Made by a program: the position numbers and the translations under genes | NCBI RefSeq assembly: GCF_023195535.1 | Contig: NZ_JALPNF010000008.1 | Location: 62,001 to 126,000 of the forward strand | Direction of reading: 5' to 3' | DNA: 64,000 nt | Source: Sphingomonas faeni | Lineage (GTDB): Bacteria > Pseudomonadota > Alphaproteobacteria > Sphingomonadales > Sphingomonadaceae | Shown: one piece after another, positions 16,099-25,892 of the stretch | Numbering within the stretch: the stretch's first letter is position 1 | Layout: each line of letters starts with the position of its first letter | Notes under the pieces: generated by a model | Databases searched by the model: none | Told to the model about the DNA's origin: nothing | Seen by the model: the letters and a program-made list of their open reading frames with translations, nothing else

Positions 16099-17124
16099 GT
16101 GACCGATACAGACCGCATCCTGACCGCCGCCAAGCGTCCCGAAGACGTCGACGCCGCGCTGCGCCCGAAGACGCTCGATGAATTCGTCGGCCAGAAGGCC
16201 GCACGCGAGAATCTGCGCATCTTCATCCAGGCGGCGAAGTCGCGTGGCGATGCGCTCGATCACGTGCTGTTCTTCGGGCCACCGGGGCTTGGCAAGACGA
16301 CGCTCGCGCAGATCGTCGCGCGCGAGATGGGGGTAGGGTTCCGCGCCACCTCGGGGCCGGTGATCGCCAAGTCGGGCGATCTGGCCGCGCTGCTGACCAA
16401 TCTCGAGGATGGCGACGTGCTGTTCATCGACGAGATCCACCGGTTGCAGCCGGCGGTCGAAGAAGTGCTGTATCCGGCGATGGAGGATCGCGCACTCGAC
16501 CTGATGATCGGCGAGGGGCCGTCCGCGCGTTCGGTGCGGATCGACCTGCCGCGGTTCACGCTGATTGGCGCAACGACGCGGCAGGGGTTGCTGACGACGC
16601 CGTTGCGCGATCGCTTCGGCATTCCGGTGCGGCTGCAATTCTATACGGTCGAGGAACTGGAGCGGGTCGTCACGCGCGCGGCGGGGCTGCTCGGGCTGGG
16701 GATTGCCAAGGACGGCGCAATGGAGATCGCGCGGCGTGCGCGGGGGACGCCGCGTATCGCCGGACGACTGCTGCGGCGGGTCCGCGATTTCGCGAATGTC
16801 GCAGGGCACGAGACGGTCGACGCGCGGGCGGCGGATGCGGCGCTCAACCGGCTGGAGGTCGATTCGCTCGGGCTCGACGCGATGGATCGGCGGTATCTGA
16901 TGATGATCGCGGATATCTATCGCGGCGGACCGGTCGGGGTGGAGACGCTGGCGGCGGGGCTGAGCGAGCCGCGTGATACGATCGAGGAGGTGATCGAGCC
17001 GTACCTGATCCAGTTGGGTCTGATCGCGCGGACCGCGCGCGGGCGGTTCCTGAATGCGGGGGGGTGGAAGCATCTCGGCCTGAACCCGCCGGCGGGTAGC
17101 CAGGACGGACTGTTCGACGCTTAA
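16099..17124 (+). CDS. ruvB: Holliday junction DNA helicase RuvB
   Basis: RuvB is the AAA+ motor of branch migration. The protein has Walker [10 protein letters not shown], Walker [12 protein letters not shown], sensor 1 [19 protein letters not shown] and a C-terminal winged-helix domain ending near [14 protein letters not shown]. The GTG at 16099 gives 341 residues and the expected [20 protein letters not shown] start; the open frame continues far upstream but only shadows the dehydrogenase. Its divergent placement relative to that gene means ruvB has its own promoter and is not transcribed from ruvA. Confidence 0.96.
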   Translation: MTDTDRILTAAKRPEDVDAALRPKTLDEFVGQKAARENLRIFIQAAKSRGDALDHVLFFGPPGLGKTTLAQIVAREMGVGFRATSGPVIAKSGDLAALLTNLEDGDVLFIDEIHRLQPAVEEVLYPAMEDRALDLMIGEGPSARSVRIDLPRFTLIGATTRQGLLTTPLRDRFGIPVRLQFYTVEELERVVTRAAGLLGLGIAKDGAMEIARRARGTPRIAGRLLRRVRDFANVAGHETVDARAADAALNRLEVDSLGLDAMDRRYLMMIADIYRGGPVGVETLAAGLSEPRDTIEEVIEPYLIQLGLIARTARGRFLNAGGWKHLGLNPPAGSQDGLFDA

Positions 17125-17162
17125 GATCATCGTCGGACCCGTGATCGCTTCCGCCTAAAATC

Positions 17163-17252
17163 GTCACCCCAACGAAAGCTGGGGTCTTCCGATTGGATGG
17201 CGCCAGGGGGCGGCGAGTCCCACGGGGATATCCCAGCTTTCGCTGGGATGAC
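17163..17252. repeat. Composite palindromic element, CCCAGC/CCCAAC-GAAA family
   Basis: The left hairpin ACCCCAACGAAAGCTGGGGT and the inverted right hairpin ATCCCAGCTTTCGCTGGGAT are bounded by GTCA...TGAC. It lies between ruvB and ptsP. Same family as the GIY-YIG-flanking elements but shorter (90 bp) and with a different core. Confidence 0.85.
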
Positions 17253-17393
17253 GGATTGGGGGTAGGGGGTAGGGGCTCCGATACCCGCGACAGGGCGCCT
17301 TGTAAGAAACCACACCCGAAGATCGATCGAACTTGGCCGCAACACTGCTTTTGTTGCGTGGCACCCAAGCGCTTCATCTGATAGCCAACCCGA

Positions 17394-19667
17394 ATGCCCC
17401 TTTCGGCCGCCGCCTCCGCCCGCGAAATCCTCACCAGCCTTCACGACGTGATGGCCTCGCGCACGTCCGCGCAAGCCAAGCTTAACGCCGTCGTCGGCAT
17501 CATCGCCACCGCGATCGACAGCGAAGTCTGCTCGATCTACCTGTTGCGCGAAGGCGTGCTCGAACTGTTCGCGACCCGCGGGCTGGATCAGGCGGCGGTC
17601 CACGTCACCAAACTCGCGCTCGGCGAAGGCCTCGTCGGCACGATCGCCGAGGATGTCGAGGTGCTCAACCTCGACGAAGCCGCGAGCCATCCCGATTTCG
17701 CCTATAAGCCCGAGACCGGCGAGGACCGTTTCCACAGTTTCGCCGGCGTGCCGATCATCCGCCGCGAGCGTTCGGTGGGCGTCCTGGCCGTCCAGCACAC
17801 CGATCGTCGCAAATATGCGGACGTCGAGATCGAGGCGTTGCAGACGGTCGCGATGGTGCTCTCCGAACTGATCGCCAACGCCGGGCTCATCGACACCACC
17901 GGCGGCGGCGCGGATCGGCCGCAGTCGACCGCGGCGATGCGTATCCCCGGACAGAAGCTTGTCGACGGGATGGGCGCGGGCTTTGCGGTCTATCATCAGC
18001 CGCGTATCCATATCGAGCATACGGTCGCCGAGGACACCGACGCCGAGCGCCACCGCGTCTATGCGGCGTTCGACAAGATGCGCGAAGGCATCGACCGGAT
18101 GACGCGCGAGGCCGAATTCGGCGTCGGCGGCGAGCATGTCGAGGTGCTCCAGACCTACAAGATGTTCGCTTATGACGAGGGCTGGGCGCGGCGCATCAAC
18201 GAGGCGATCGACTCCGGCCTCACCGCCGAAGCCGCGATCGAGCGCGTCCAGCAGCGTACCCGCCAGCGCATGCGCCAGATCGACGATCCGCTGCTCGCCG
18301 ACCGGATGCACGACCTGGAGGATCTGTCGAACCGGCTGCTCCGTATCGTCTCGGGGCAGATGGGCACCGCGGCGCAGATGGGCTTGCGGCAGGACACCAT
18401 TCTGATCGCGCGCAACCTCGGGCCGGCGGAACTGCTCGAATACGACAAGCGGCGGCTGAAGGGCGTGATCCTCGAAGAAGGCTCGCTCACCGCACACGTC
18501 ACGATCGTCGCGCGCGCGATGGGCGTGCCGGTGCTCGGCCGCGTCCGCGACATCCGCCGTCTCGTGGCGGAGGGCGACATGCTGTTGCTCGACAGCGCTG
18601 AGAGCAACGTCTTTGCACGGCCCTCCGCGGCGATGGAGGAGGCGTTCGAGGCGCGGCTCGCGATGCGCCAGAAGCGCAAGGCGGCGTTCGCGGCACTGCG
18701 CGACGTCCCGCCGATCACCAAGGACGGCCACCGCCTGACGCTGATGGTCAACGCAGGCCTGCGCGACGACGTAGCGGCGCTCGACGTCACCGGCGCGGAC
18801 GGGATCGGCCTGTTCCGCACCGAGTTCCAGTTCCTCGTTTCTGCCACGCTGCCGCAGCGCGAGCGCCAGCACCGGCTGTACCGCGAGGTGCTCGACGCGG
18901 CGGGGGATCGGCCAGTGATCTTCCGCACCGTGGATATCGGTGGCGACAAGGCGCTGCCGTATCTGAACAAGGAAGATTCTGACGAAGAGAACCCGGCGAT
19001 GGGCTGGCGTGCGCTGCGCCTCGGCCTGGAGCGCGACGGGTTGATGAAGGTGCAGGCGCGCGCGCTGCTGGAAGCGGCGGCGGGGCGTACCCTCAACGTG
19101 ATGTTCCCGATGGTCAGCGAGCCGTGGGAGTTCGACGAGGCGCGCGCATTGTTCGAGGCGCAGCGTCATTGGCTGGAGGGCAGGGGGCGCAAGCTGCCGC
19201 TCGCGATCCGTTATGGCGCAATGCTCGAAGTGCCGGCGCTTGCCGAGATGCTCGACGTGCTGCTGCCGCGAATCGAATTCCTGTCGATTGGTACCAACGA
19301 CCTGACGCAGTTCCTGTTCGCCGCCGATCGCGCCAATCCCAAGCTTGCCGAGCGCTACGACTGGCTCAGCCCGTCGATCCTCCGCTTCATCGCGCGGCTG
19401 GTACCGCCGACCCGCGACGCCAAGGTCGATCTGGCGGTGTGCGGCGAGATGGGCGGGCGGCCGCTGGAGGCGATGGCGCTGATCGGGCTCGGGATCGAGC
19501 GTCTGTCGATCACCCCCGCCGCGGTCGGTCCGATCAAGGCGATGACGCGCTCGCTCGATCGCGCGGCGCTTACCGCATACATGGCAGGATTGCTGGCCAA
19601 CCCGCCGCGCAACATGCGCGGTGCGCTGACGACGTGGGCGACTGAAAACGGCGTCGAAATCGTCTGA
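17394..19667 (+). CDS. ptsP: PtsP, phosphoenolpyruvate-protein phosphotransferase of the nitrogen PTS
   Basis: PtsP (EI-Ntr) takes phosphate from phosphoenolpyruvate and passes it to NPr in a regulatory, non-sugar phosphorelay. Its 757 residues comprise an N-terminal GAF domain (about 20-165; in alphaproteobacteria this senses glutamine), then an Enzyme I body. The phosphorylated His is H368 in the LTAHVTIVARA segment. The PEP-binding C-terminal barrel shows GLFRTEFQFL, FRTVDIGGDKALPY, MVNAGL and SIGTNDLTQFLFA. No NPr or EIIA-Ntr gene is in the window. The gene stands before a RodZ-like gene on the same strand, 70 bp apart. Confidence 0.95.
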   Translation: MPLSAAASAREILTSLHDVMASRTSAQAKLNAVVGIIATAIDSEVCSIYLLREGVLELFATRGLDQAAVHVTKLALGEGLVGTIAEDVEVLNLDEAASHPDFAYKPETGEDRFHSFAGVPIIRRERSVGVLAVQHTDRRKYADVEIEALQTVAMVLSELIANAGLIDTTGGGADRPQSTAAMRIPGQKLVDGMGAGFAVYHQPRIHIEHTVAEDTDAERHRVYAAFDKMREGIDRMTREAEFGVGGEHVEVLQTYKMFAYDEGWARRINEAIDSGLTAEAAIERVQQRTRQRMRQIDDPLLADRMHDLEDLSNRLLRIVSGQMGTAAQMGLRQDTILIARNLGPAELLEYDKRRLKGVILEEGSLTAHVTIVARAMGVPVLGRVRDIRRLVAEGDMLLLDSAESNVFARPSAAMEEAFEARLAMRQKRKAAFAALRDVPPITKDGHRLTLMVNAGLRDDVAALDVTGADGIGLFRTEFQFLVSATLPQRERQHRLYREVLDAAGDRPVIFRTVDIGGDKALPYLNKEDSDEENPAMGWRALRLGLERDGLMKVQARALLEAAAGRTLNVMFPMVSEPWEFDEARALFEAQRHWLEGRGRKLPLAIRYGAMLEVPALAEMLDVLLPRIEFLSIGTNDLTQFLFAADRANPKLAERYDWLSPSILRFIARLVPPTRDAKVDLAVCGEMGGRPLEAMALIGLGIERLSITPAAVGPIKAMTRSLDRAALTAYMAGLLANPPRNMRGALTTWATENGVEIV

Positions 19668-19737
19668 GAGCCCGAAAGCGGCGGTTCCGGGCCGCGTGCG
19701 CGTTGACACGGCTGGGGGCCTCTGAAAGACGGGGGAC

Positions 19738-20742
19738 ATGACGGGCAACGCTACGCAGCCCGCTTCGGAGACAAGAATGGACGAGGTCGAAACCGGCCAG
19801 AACGCTACGCCTGCTCAACCAGAGCGTGCTGGCGACATTCTTCGGAATACCCGCGAGGCGCAGGGCTTGAGCGTCGCGGATATCGCCACACGTACGCGCG
19901 TGCCGCTCCGCCATCTCGAGGCGATCGAGGCATCCGACTATTCCGCGCTGCCGTCCTCTACCTACGCGGTCGGTTTCACCCGCGCCTATGCGCGTGCGGT
20001 CGGTGTCGACGAGGTGCGGATCGCGCAACTGGTACGCGAAGACGTCGCCAAGCTCGGCCGCCGCACGCCCGAATACGAACCCTATGAGATGACCGATCCG
20101 TCGCGCGTGCCCTCGCGCGGGATCGCCATCGTCGCGCTGGGGATCGCGATTGCGGTGCTGGTGCTGGTTGGCCTCTGGTACGGGACAGACATGTTCCGCG
20201 GATCGAGCGAGTCCTCGACCGCGACGCCGGTTGCGCAAACCGCGCCGAACCCCGCCGCGCAGACTGCGCAACCCGTGCCCGCTCCTGCGACGCCCGCGAA
20301 CGGCCAAGTGACGCTGACCGCCTCGGACGATGTGTGGATGCGTGTCTACGATGCCGACAACAAGACGCTCTACCTCGGCACGATGAAGCCGGGTGAGAAG
20401 TTCGACGTGCCCAAGGATGCGAAGGACCCGATGATCAACATCGGTCGGGCGGACAAGCTGGCGGTGACGCTCAACGGTGCCGCCGCGCCGGCGCTCGGCA
20501 CCGGCGAACGCGCGATCAAGGACGTCCGCATCGGGGCGCCGGCGATCGCCGCGCGTCTGGCGGGTACGCCCGAGCCGCAGTCTGCGCCAACGATGTCGGG
20601 CGCGCCGTCCGCGACCAGCGAGCGGTCGCGTACCAGCAGTCGCCCGCGTACGCCGCGTCGTCCCCTGACCGAGACGCAGCGCGCCAATCTGGACGCAGCA
20701 GCCAACCTGCCGCCTTCTGCCACGGCGACGCCGACCCCGTGA
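19738..20742 (+). CDS. RodZ-like helix-turn-helix membrane protein (DUF4115)
   Basis: The protein has a cytosolic N-terminal helix-turn-helix of the Xre/RodZ type (about residues 30-100, GDILRNTREAQGLSVADIA... and TYAVGFTRAYARAVG), one membrane segment at about 128-147, a Pro/Ala/Gln linker and a beta-rich periplasmic DUF4115 domain (VTLTASDDVWMRVYDADNKTLYLGTMKPGE). RodZ links MreB filaments to the wall machinery, but mid-cell role here is inferred. The low-complexity Thr/Pro-rich tail is long. A second ATG lies at residue 14. The gene lies between ptsP and cpoB. Confidence 0.85.
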   Translation: MTGNATQPASETRMDEVETGQNATPAQPERAGDILRNTREAQGLSVADIATRTRVPLRHLEAIEASDYSALPSSTYAVGFTRAYARAVGVDEVRIAQLVREDVAKLGRRTPEYEPYEMTDPSRVPSRGIAIVALGIAIAVLVLVGLWYGTDMFRGSSESSTATPVAQTAPNPAAQTAQPVPAPATPANGQVTLTASDDVWMRVYDADNKTLYLGTMKPGEKFDVPKDAKDPMINIGRADKLAVTLNGAAAPALGTGERAIKDVRIGAPAIAARLAGTPEPQSAPTMSGAPSATSERSRTSSRPRTPRRPLTETQRANLDAAANLPPSATATPTP

Positions 20743-20838
20743 GAACCGCGGGGCATCGCCAAGGCCTTAAGGCTGGCGACAGGATGGGTAGTGCAGCTAT
20801 ACCCGGACGATTAACCAATCCACCGGGGGGTGTGGCCC

Positions 20839-21762
20839 ATGCGTAAGTCAATTCTGATCGGCGTCTGCCTCGCGGCCCTGATGCCGGCCGCGATCTCCAC
20901 TGGCGCCCAGGCGCAAAACGTGGAGGGCCGCGTCGGCAAGCTCGAAAGCGAAATGCGCGCGGTTCAGCGCAAGGTCTTCCCGGGTGGTGCCGGCCAGATG
21001 CTACAACCCGAAGTGCGCGCACCGCAGAGCGAACAGGGCCCGGGGCCGGGCTCGCCCGCGACCAGCGCGCTCGCCGACGTGAACCAGCGCGTGACGTCGC
21101 TCGAACAGCAGATGACCTCGTTGACGGAGCAGATCGAGCAGAACCAGAACCGCACCCGCCAGTTGCAGGATGCGTTCGACACTTATCGCCGCTCGAACGA
21201 CGCGCGGATGAAGACGCTCGAGACCGGCCCCGCGCCGATCGCGGCGGGGGCTGGTGGCCCGATCGAGTCCGACGATCAGCCCAGTGGCCCATCGCGACCG
21301 TCGACGCGCCCCGAGACGTCGGCTGCCATCCCGCCGCCGACTAAGGTCTCGGTCGAGAAGCCATCCACGGGCGATCCGGCCGAGGACGAATATATGTACG
21401 GCTACCGCTTGTGGGCGGCCAAGCAGTATCCGCAGGCCGAGGCGCAGCTGAAGAAGGTGGTCGCCGACTATCCGAAGAGCAAGCGCGCGAGCTATGCGCA
21501 GAACCTGCTTGGCCGCGCGTATCTCGACGAGGGCAAGCCGAGCCTTGCCTCGATGGCGTTCTACGACAATTACAAGAAGATGCCCGATGGCGAGCGGGCG
21601 CCGGACAGCCTGCTGTACCTCGGTCAGGCGTTGACCAAGCTCAACAAGCCGGCGGATGCGTGTAAAGTGTATGACGAGCTGAACGACGTCTATGGGGCGA
21701 AGATGGCCTCAGCAATGAAGGGCCAGGTTGCCGCCGGTCGCAGCGCGGCGAAGTGCAAGTAA
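20839..21762 (+). CDS. cpoB: CpoB/YbgF-like periplasmic TPR protein
   Basis: This secreted protein of 307 residues has a Sec signal peptide (cleavage near GAQAQ, residues 22-26), an N-terminal coiled coil (VEGRVGKLESEMRAVQRK and VNQRVTSLEQQMTSLTEQIE), a Pro-rich linker and C-terminal tetratricopeptide repeats (DEYMYGYRLWAAKQYPQAEA...). CpoB coordinates Tol energy and peptidoglycan synthesis during constriction in E. coli. The ATG at 20839 starts the signal peptide; an upstream GTG frame adds only a few residues. No tol-pal genes are in the window, so the assignment is by architecture. Confidence 0.88.
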   Translation: MRKSILIGVCLAALMPAAISTGAQAQNVEGRVGKLESEMRAVQRKVFPGGAGQMLQPEVRAPQSEQGPGPGSPATSALADVNQRVTSLEQQMTSLTEQIEQNQNRTRQLQDAFDTYRRSNDARMKTLETGPAPIAAGAGGPIESDDQPSGPSRPSTRPETSAAIPPPTKVSVEKPSTGDPAEDEYMYGYRLWAAKQYPQAEAQLKKVVADYPKSKRASYAQNLLGRAYLDEGKPSLASMAFYDNYKKMPDGERAPDSLLYLGQALTKLNKPADACKVYDELNDVYGAKMASAMKGQVAAGRSAAKCK

Positions 21763-21795
21763 GTAGGTTCACCAATGAATACCGGCCGCTTTGAC

Positions 21796-21914
21796 GTCCT
21801 CTCCTGGAAGGGGAGGTGTCAGCCCATCGGGCTGACGGAGGGGTATCGCGCCATCGAGAGTGGTTCACCCCTTCGGCTGGCAAGCGCTAGCCACCTCCCC
21901 TCGCAGGGGAGGAT
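21796..21914. repeat. Composite palindromic element, CTCTCCTGGAAGGGGAGG family
   Basis: The outer arms are TCCTCTCCTGGAAGGGGAGG and CCACCTCCCCTCGCAGGGGA (imperfect). The inner hairpin is TGTCAGCCCATCGGGCTGAC. It lies in the cpoB-tilS gap. Confidence 0.75.
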
Positions 21915-21941
21915 TAGCATCCTCGACACGGCCCACACCGC

Positions 21942-22910
21942 ATGACCGAGGAAGGACGCCGCTTCGCTGACGACTTCGCGCGGCTCGCGAGCGACATCAC
22001 CAACCCGCTGTTCGCGGTCTCCGGCGGCCCGGATAGCATGGCGATGCTCACCCTCGCGCACGAAGCGCTCCCCCCCGGTTTCACGGTCGCCAGCATCGAC
22101 CATCGCCTCCGCCCCGAAGCGGTGGAGGAATCCGCGATGGTTGCCGCGTACTGCGCGACGCTCGGCGTTCCCCACGCCACGCTCGCGCCGAGCGAACCGA
22201 TCACCGGCGCCAGCATCCAGGCGCAGGCGCGCACCACGCGCTATGCCCTGCTCACCGATCACGCCCGCGCGATCGGGGCAGGAGCGCTCGTCACCGGTCA
22301 TCACGCCGACGACCAGGCCGAGACCTTCCTGATGCGCGCCGCCCGCGGCTCTGGCCTCGCGGGGCTTGCCGGCGTTCGCGCGCGCACGGAAATTCACGGC
22401 GTCACGGTTGTGCGCCCGCTGCTCGACTGGCGCCGCGCCGAACTCCGCGCGATCGTGCGGCGTGCGGAAGTGCCGTTCTTCGACGACCCCTCGAACCACG
22501 ACGACCGCCACGACCGCACCCGCTTCCGCCGGCTCCTCGGCGAGAATGAATGGCTCGGCACCCCCAACCTCGCGCGCGCCGCCGCGGCCCTCGCCGAAAC
22601 CGACACCGACGTCCGCGCGATGGTCGACTGGATCTGGACCGAACGCGCCAAGGTCGGCGGCGGCGAAGTGAAGCTCGCGGTCGAGAAACTGCCCCGCGAG
22701 ATCCTCCGCCGCCTCGCTCGCCGCGCGATCGGCACGGTCCGTACCGAAGCCGGCATCGTCGCACCGGAGTGGACCGAGGCCGCGAACATCGAAAAGCTGC
22801 TCGACTCGCTCTTGGCCGGCAAGCGCACCACACAGGCCGGCATCATCGCCAGCGTCCGCGGCGACGTCTGGCGGTTCCGTGAGGCACCACCGCGTCGGGC
22901 GCCGTCTTAA
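21942..22910 (+). CDS. tilS: tRNA(Ile)-lysidine synthetase
   Basis: TilS attaches lysine to C34 of the AUA-decoding tRNA(Ile), an essential modification. The 322-residue protein has the PP-loop SGGPDSMAM at residues 27-35, the DHRLRPEA segment and the GHHADDQAETFLMRAARGSGLAGLAG motif, all typical. It is shorter than E. coli TilS and lacks most of the C-terminal tRNA-binding extension, which is common in this lineage. It is followed by ftsH, as in many bacteria. Confidence 0.93.
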   Translation: MTEEGRRFADDFARLASDITNPLFAVSGGPDSMAMLTLAHEALPPGFTVASIDHRLRPEAVEESAMVAAYCATLGVPHATLAPSEPITGASIQAQARTTRYALLTDHARAIGAGALVTGHHADDQAETFLMRAARGSGLAGLAGVRARTEIHGVTVVRPLLDWRRAELRAIVRRAEVPFFDDPSNHDDRHDRTRFRRLLGENEWLGTPNLARAAAALAETDTDVRAMVDWIWTERAKVGGGEVKLAVEKLPREILRRLARRAIGTVRTEAGIVAPEWTEAANIEKLLDSLLAGKRTTQAGIIASVRGDVWRFREAPPRRAPS

Positions 22911-22933
22911 AAGCCGCCCGAATGCTCGGCCAA

Positions 22934-22955
22934 GTGAACGTGACGATCCGTTCAC
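22934..22955. promoter_or_regulatory. Inverted repeat between tilS and ftsH
   Basis: GTGAACG (22934-22940) and CGTTCAC (22949-22955) are separated by 8 bp, 24 bp after the tilS stop and about 85 bp before ftsH. It could be an operator for ftsH or a weak hairpin; there is no T-run, so an intrinsic terminator is unlikely. Confidence 0.4.
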
Positions 22956-23038
22956 ACTGATCAACGCAAGTCGCGTGTTGTTCCATTGCCATTAACCTGC
23001 GCAGGCCTATCTTGTGCAGTGAAAGGTATCGTGCACCC

Positions 23039-25042
23039 ATGAACGACAACGAGAACCGCGGGCAGAAGCCCCAGGGTCCTGGAAACGGAGGCCCCGGCAA
23101 TGGCGGCCCCGAGAATGGCGGCGGCAATCCTTGGATGAAGAGCCTGTTGATCTGGGTCGGCATCCTGCTCGCGCTGGCGCTGTTCGTGACCATGTTCGAC
23201 GGCCGCAGTGCGGCGTCGAGCGGCAACACGATCGCGTATTCGGCATTCCTCGACAAGGTCGACGAGGGCACCGTCAAGGACGTCAACATCTCACGCGACA
23301 TGATCTCGGGCACGATTTCGTCGGGTGAGAAGTTCAAGGCGTATCCGATTCCGGACTCGACGCTCGTCCCGAAGCTGCGCGAGAAGGGCGTTTCGATCAG
23401 CGCGAAGCCCGAAGAAGGCCCGTCGATGCTGGCGCTCCTCCTGTATCAGTCGCTGCCGTTCCTGTTGTTCCTCGGCATCGCGTTCTTCGTGCTGAAGCAG
23501 ATGCAGAAGAATTCGGGCTCCGGCGCGATGGGTTTCGGTAAGAGCCGTGCGAAGATGCTGACGCAGAAGGAGGGTAAGGTCACCTTCCAGGATGTCGCCG
23601 GCATCGACGAGGCACGCGAAGAGCTCGAGGAGATCGTTGAGTTCCTCAAGGACCCGACGAAGTTCGCACGCCTCGGCGGCAAGATTCCCAAGGGCGCGCT
23701 GCTGGTCGGCTCGCCTGGTACCGGTAAGACGCTGCTCGCCCGCGCCATCGCAGGTGAGGCCGGCGTGCCGTTCTTCACGATCTCGGGTTCCGATTTCGTC
23801 GAGATGTTCGTCGGCGTTGGCGCCAGCCGCGTCCGTGACATGTTCGAGCAGGCCAAGAAGTCCGCGCCGTGCATCGTCTTCATCGACGAAATCGATGCGG
23901 TCGGCCGTCATCGTGGCGCCGGTCTGGGCAACGGTAACGATGAGCGCGAGCAGACGCTGAACCAACTGCTGGTCGAGATGGACGGCTTCGAGGCGAACGA
24001 AGGCATCATCATCATCGCCGCGACCAACCGTCCCGACGTGCTCGATCCTGCGTTGCTGCGTCCGGGCCGTTTCGATCGCCAGGTCACCGTGCCTCGGCCG
24101 GATATCGAGGGTCGGATCAAGATCCTCGAAGTGCACATGAAGAAGGTGCCGCTCGCTCCCGACGTCGACGCTCGCGTCATCGCACGCGGAACGCCGGGCT
24201 TCTCGGGTGCCGATCTTGCCAACCTCGTCAACGAGGCGGCGTTGCACGCGGCCCGCAAGGGCAAGCGCTTGGTGGCGATGGCCGAATTCGAGGAGGCCAA
24301 GGACAAGGTCATGATGGGCGCAGAGCGTCGCAGCATGGTCATGACCGACGATGAGAAGCGGATGACCGCGTATCACGAGGCGGGCCATGCCGTCGTCGCG
24401 ATGCACGAGGCTGCTTCGGATCCGATCCACAAGGCGACGATCATTCCGCGCGGTCGTGCGCTCGGCATGGTCATGCGTCTGCCCGAGCGTGACTCGTACA
24501 GCTATCACCGCGACAAGATGTACGCAAACCTGGCCGTTTCGATGGGCGGCCGCGTCGCCGAGGAAGTGATCTTCGGCTACGACAAGGTCTCCTCGGGCGC
24601 ATCGGGCGACATTCAGTACGCCACGGGTCTGGCACGCGACATGGTCACGCGCTGGGGTATGTCGGACAAGGTTGGTCCGCTGGAATATGGCGAGCCAGAA
24701 GGCGAGTCGTTCCTGGGTTACTCGTCGAGCCGTCCGTCGCGCATGTCGAACCAGACCGCGCAACTGATCGATGACGAGATCAAGCGGATCGTCGAAGGTG
24801 GTCTCGACCGCGCCAAGCAGGTGCTGAGCGATCATGTCGACCAGCTTCACACCGTGGCCGGTGCGCTCCTCGAGTTCGAGACGCTGACCGGTGAGGAGAT
24901 CAAGAAGCTGATCGCCGGAGAGGATCTCGATCGTCCGGATCCGGGTGCAAAGGCGTCAACCGTCCCGCGTGCGGGTACGTCGATCCCGAAGACGCGGCGT
25001 CCCAACGGTCCGTTTGGTACGCCGACCCCGCTGGGGGCGTGA
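23039..25042 (+). CDS. ftsH: ATP-dependent zinc metalloprotease FtsH
   Basis: FtsH is the membrane-anchored AAA+ protease that degrades misfolded membrane proteins and regulators. The 667-residue protein starts with a Gly/Asn/Pro-rich tail, two membrane segments (about 33-52 and 125-145), Walker A GSPGTGKT near residue 223, Walker [13 protein letters not shown], the second region of homology ([20 protein letters not shown]) and the zinc site HEAGH at about 445-449. The ATG at 23039 is favoured over a 9-codon upstream extension. Codons look cleaner than in many neighbours, fitting high expression. Confidence 0.97.
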   Translation: MNDNENRGQKPQGPGNGGPGNGGPENGGGNPWMKSLLIWVGILLALALFVTMFDGRSAASSGNTIAYSAFLDKVDEGTVKDVNISRDMISGTISSGEKFKAYPIPDSTLVPKLREKGVSISAKPEEGPSMLALLLYQSLPFLLFLGIAFFVLKQMQKNSGSGAMGFGKSRAKMLTQKEGKVTFQDVAGIDEAREELEEIVEFLKDPTKFARLGGKIPKGALLVGSPGTGKTLLARAIAGEAGVPFFTISGSDFVEMFVGVGASRVRDMFEQAKKSAPCIVFIDEIDAVGRHRGAGLGNGNDEREQTLNQLLVEMDGFEANEGIIIIAATNRPDVLDPALLRPGRFDRQVTVPRPDIEGRIKILEVHMKKVPLAPDVDARVIARGTPGFSGADLANLVNEAALHAARKGKRLVAMAEFEEAKDKVMMGAERRSMVMTDDEKRMTAYHEAGHAVVAMHEAASDPIHKATIIPRGRALGMVMRLPERDSYSYHRDKMYANLAVSMGGRVAEEVIFGYDKVSSGASGDIQYATGLARDMVTRWGMSDKVGPLEYGEPEGESFLGYSSSRPSRMSNQTAQLIDDEIKRIVEGGLDRAKQVLSDHVDQLHTVAGALLEFETLTGEEIKKLIAGEDLDRPDPGAKASTVPRAGTSIPKTRRPNGPFGTPTPLGA

Positions 25043-25077
25043 TCCGGTTCACCCGGCAGTAACCTAAGTATCTCTAT

Positions 25078-25105
25078 GGGCGGTCTTTTCCCGGAAAGGC
25101 CGCCC
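25078..25105 (+). promoter_or_regulatory. Perfect hairpin ending at the start codon of the Rap1a-like gene
   Basis: GGGCGGTCTTTTC pairs with GGAAAGGCCGCCC around a 2- to 4-nt loop (12-13 pairs, including two G-T). It begins 36 bp after the ftsH stop and ends one base before the next ATG, enclosing its GGAAAGG ribosome site. It may attenuate ftsH read-through or control the next gene. Confidence 0.55.
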
Positions 25106-25495
25106 ATGTCGTATGTTCGCTCCAAGGCGCTGATCGCCGCGCTGACGATCGCTGGTCTGGCGATGCCGGCGAGCGCCGCGATGACGGTTGGCACTTTCCT
25201 CGCCCGCGCCAACGCGCTGCGTGACCAAGGCCCGATGGCGTTGATGTCGCCCGATCTGCCTGCGCTAAAGGCCGAGGCGAAAGCCGCGACCAACCAGCTG
25301 AAAGCCGAACGCGCCGCCCGCGCGGCCGCCGGAAAACCGCCGATCGCGTGCGTTCCCGAGGGCGAGTCCGTCGGCATCATGGATATGCTCGACGGGCTCG
25401 ACGAACTCCCCGCCAGCTACCGGAAACGCCCCCTCAAGGACGGCTACGCCCGGGTATTGGCGAACCTGTACCCCTGCCGCCGAGCGGGCACGTAA
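25106..25495 (+). CDS. Secreted protein with Rap1a/Tai-like C-terminal region
   Basis: The 129-residue protein has a signal peptide (MSYVRSKALIAALTIAGLAM... cleaving near ASA) and a mature part with two Cys, C82 in CVPEG and C124 in YPC. The spacing and the CVPEG...LYPC frame resemble the Rap1a/Tai family, best known as immunity proteins of type VI effectors but widespread as secreted proteins of unknown role. No effector gene is nearby, so immunity is not implied. An upstream in-frame ATG at 25076 would put the hairpin inside the coding region; the signal peptide argues for 25106. Confidence 0.65.
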   Translation: MSYVRSKALIAALTIAGLAMPASAAMTVGTFLARANALRDQGPMALMSPDLPALKAEAKAATNQLKAERAARAAAGKPPIACVPEGESVGIMDMLDGLDELPASYRKRPLKDGYARVLANLYPCRRAGT

Positions 25496-25566
25496 TCGGG
25501 GTCAAGGTGGCCCAGATCACCACCACGCGGTACCACGCGGTCCGCCGCACCAGCCTTCTCCGTCCT

Positions 25567-25654
25567 CCGACCCAAGTCCGCCTCCCGGCCCAAGTTCATT
25601 GTCTGGCCAGTTCGTCCTCTGGCCCGAGTTCGTTCTCTGGCCCAAGTTCGTCTT
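25567..25654. repeat. Five imperfect 18-bp tandem repeats
   Basis: Consensus CTGGCCCRAGTTCGTYCT; units begin at 25567, 25585, 25603 (16 bp), 25619 and 25637. It is in the long gap after the Rap1a-like gene. No spacer variation of CRISPR type is present. Confidence 0.8.
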
Positions 25655-25720
25655 CGGCCGAAGCCCGTATCCTGACACAGGTCCTTCACCCAATCCGATC
25701 CAAACCCAGCCCCCAAGCTC

Positions 25721-25802
25721 GTCACCCCAGCGAAAGCTGGGGTATCCCCGTTGGCTGGCGACGTGGCCGGCATCGTGAGATCCCAGCTTTCGCTGGGATG
25801 AC
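25721..25802. repeat. 82-bp palindromic element, CCCAGC-GAAA-GCTGGG family, first of a pair
   Basis: GTCACCCCAGCGAAAGCTGG... and ATCCCAGCTTTCGCTGGGAT...GAC arms; core GTTGGCTGGCGACGTGGCCG. A near-identical direct copy follows at 25893. It is preceded by CCCCCAAGCTC in both. Confidence 0.85.
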
Positions 25803-25892
25803 GGGGGGGGGGGGAGGGAGAGAGCCAGTTTTCGCGGAAGGGAGGCCGGTTTTTATGGGCATGGCGAATTCGGTCACCCGGCCCCCAAGCCC

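Noticed and set aside
17127..19748. 873-codon open frame antisense to ptsP
   Set aside because: It is the reverse-strand shadow of ptsP; the protein is Arg/His/Gln-rich low-complexity with no recognisable domain and ptsP has clear catalytic motifs.
23291..24850. 519-codon open frame antisense to ftsH
   Set aside because: Shadow frame; ftsH motifs are complete on the plus strand.
25567..25654. Possible CRISPR array
   Set aside because: Units are contiguous 16-18-bp tandem repeats without spacers, and no cas genes are in the window.
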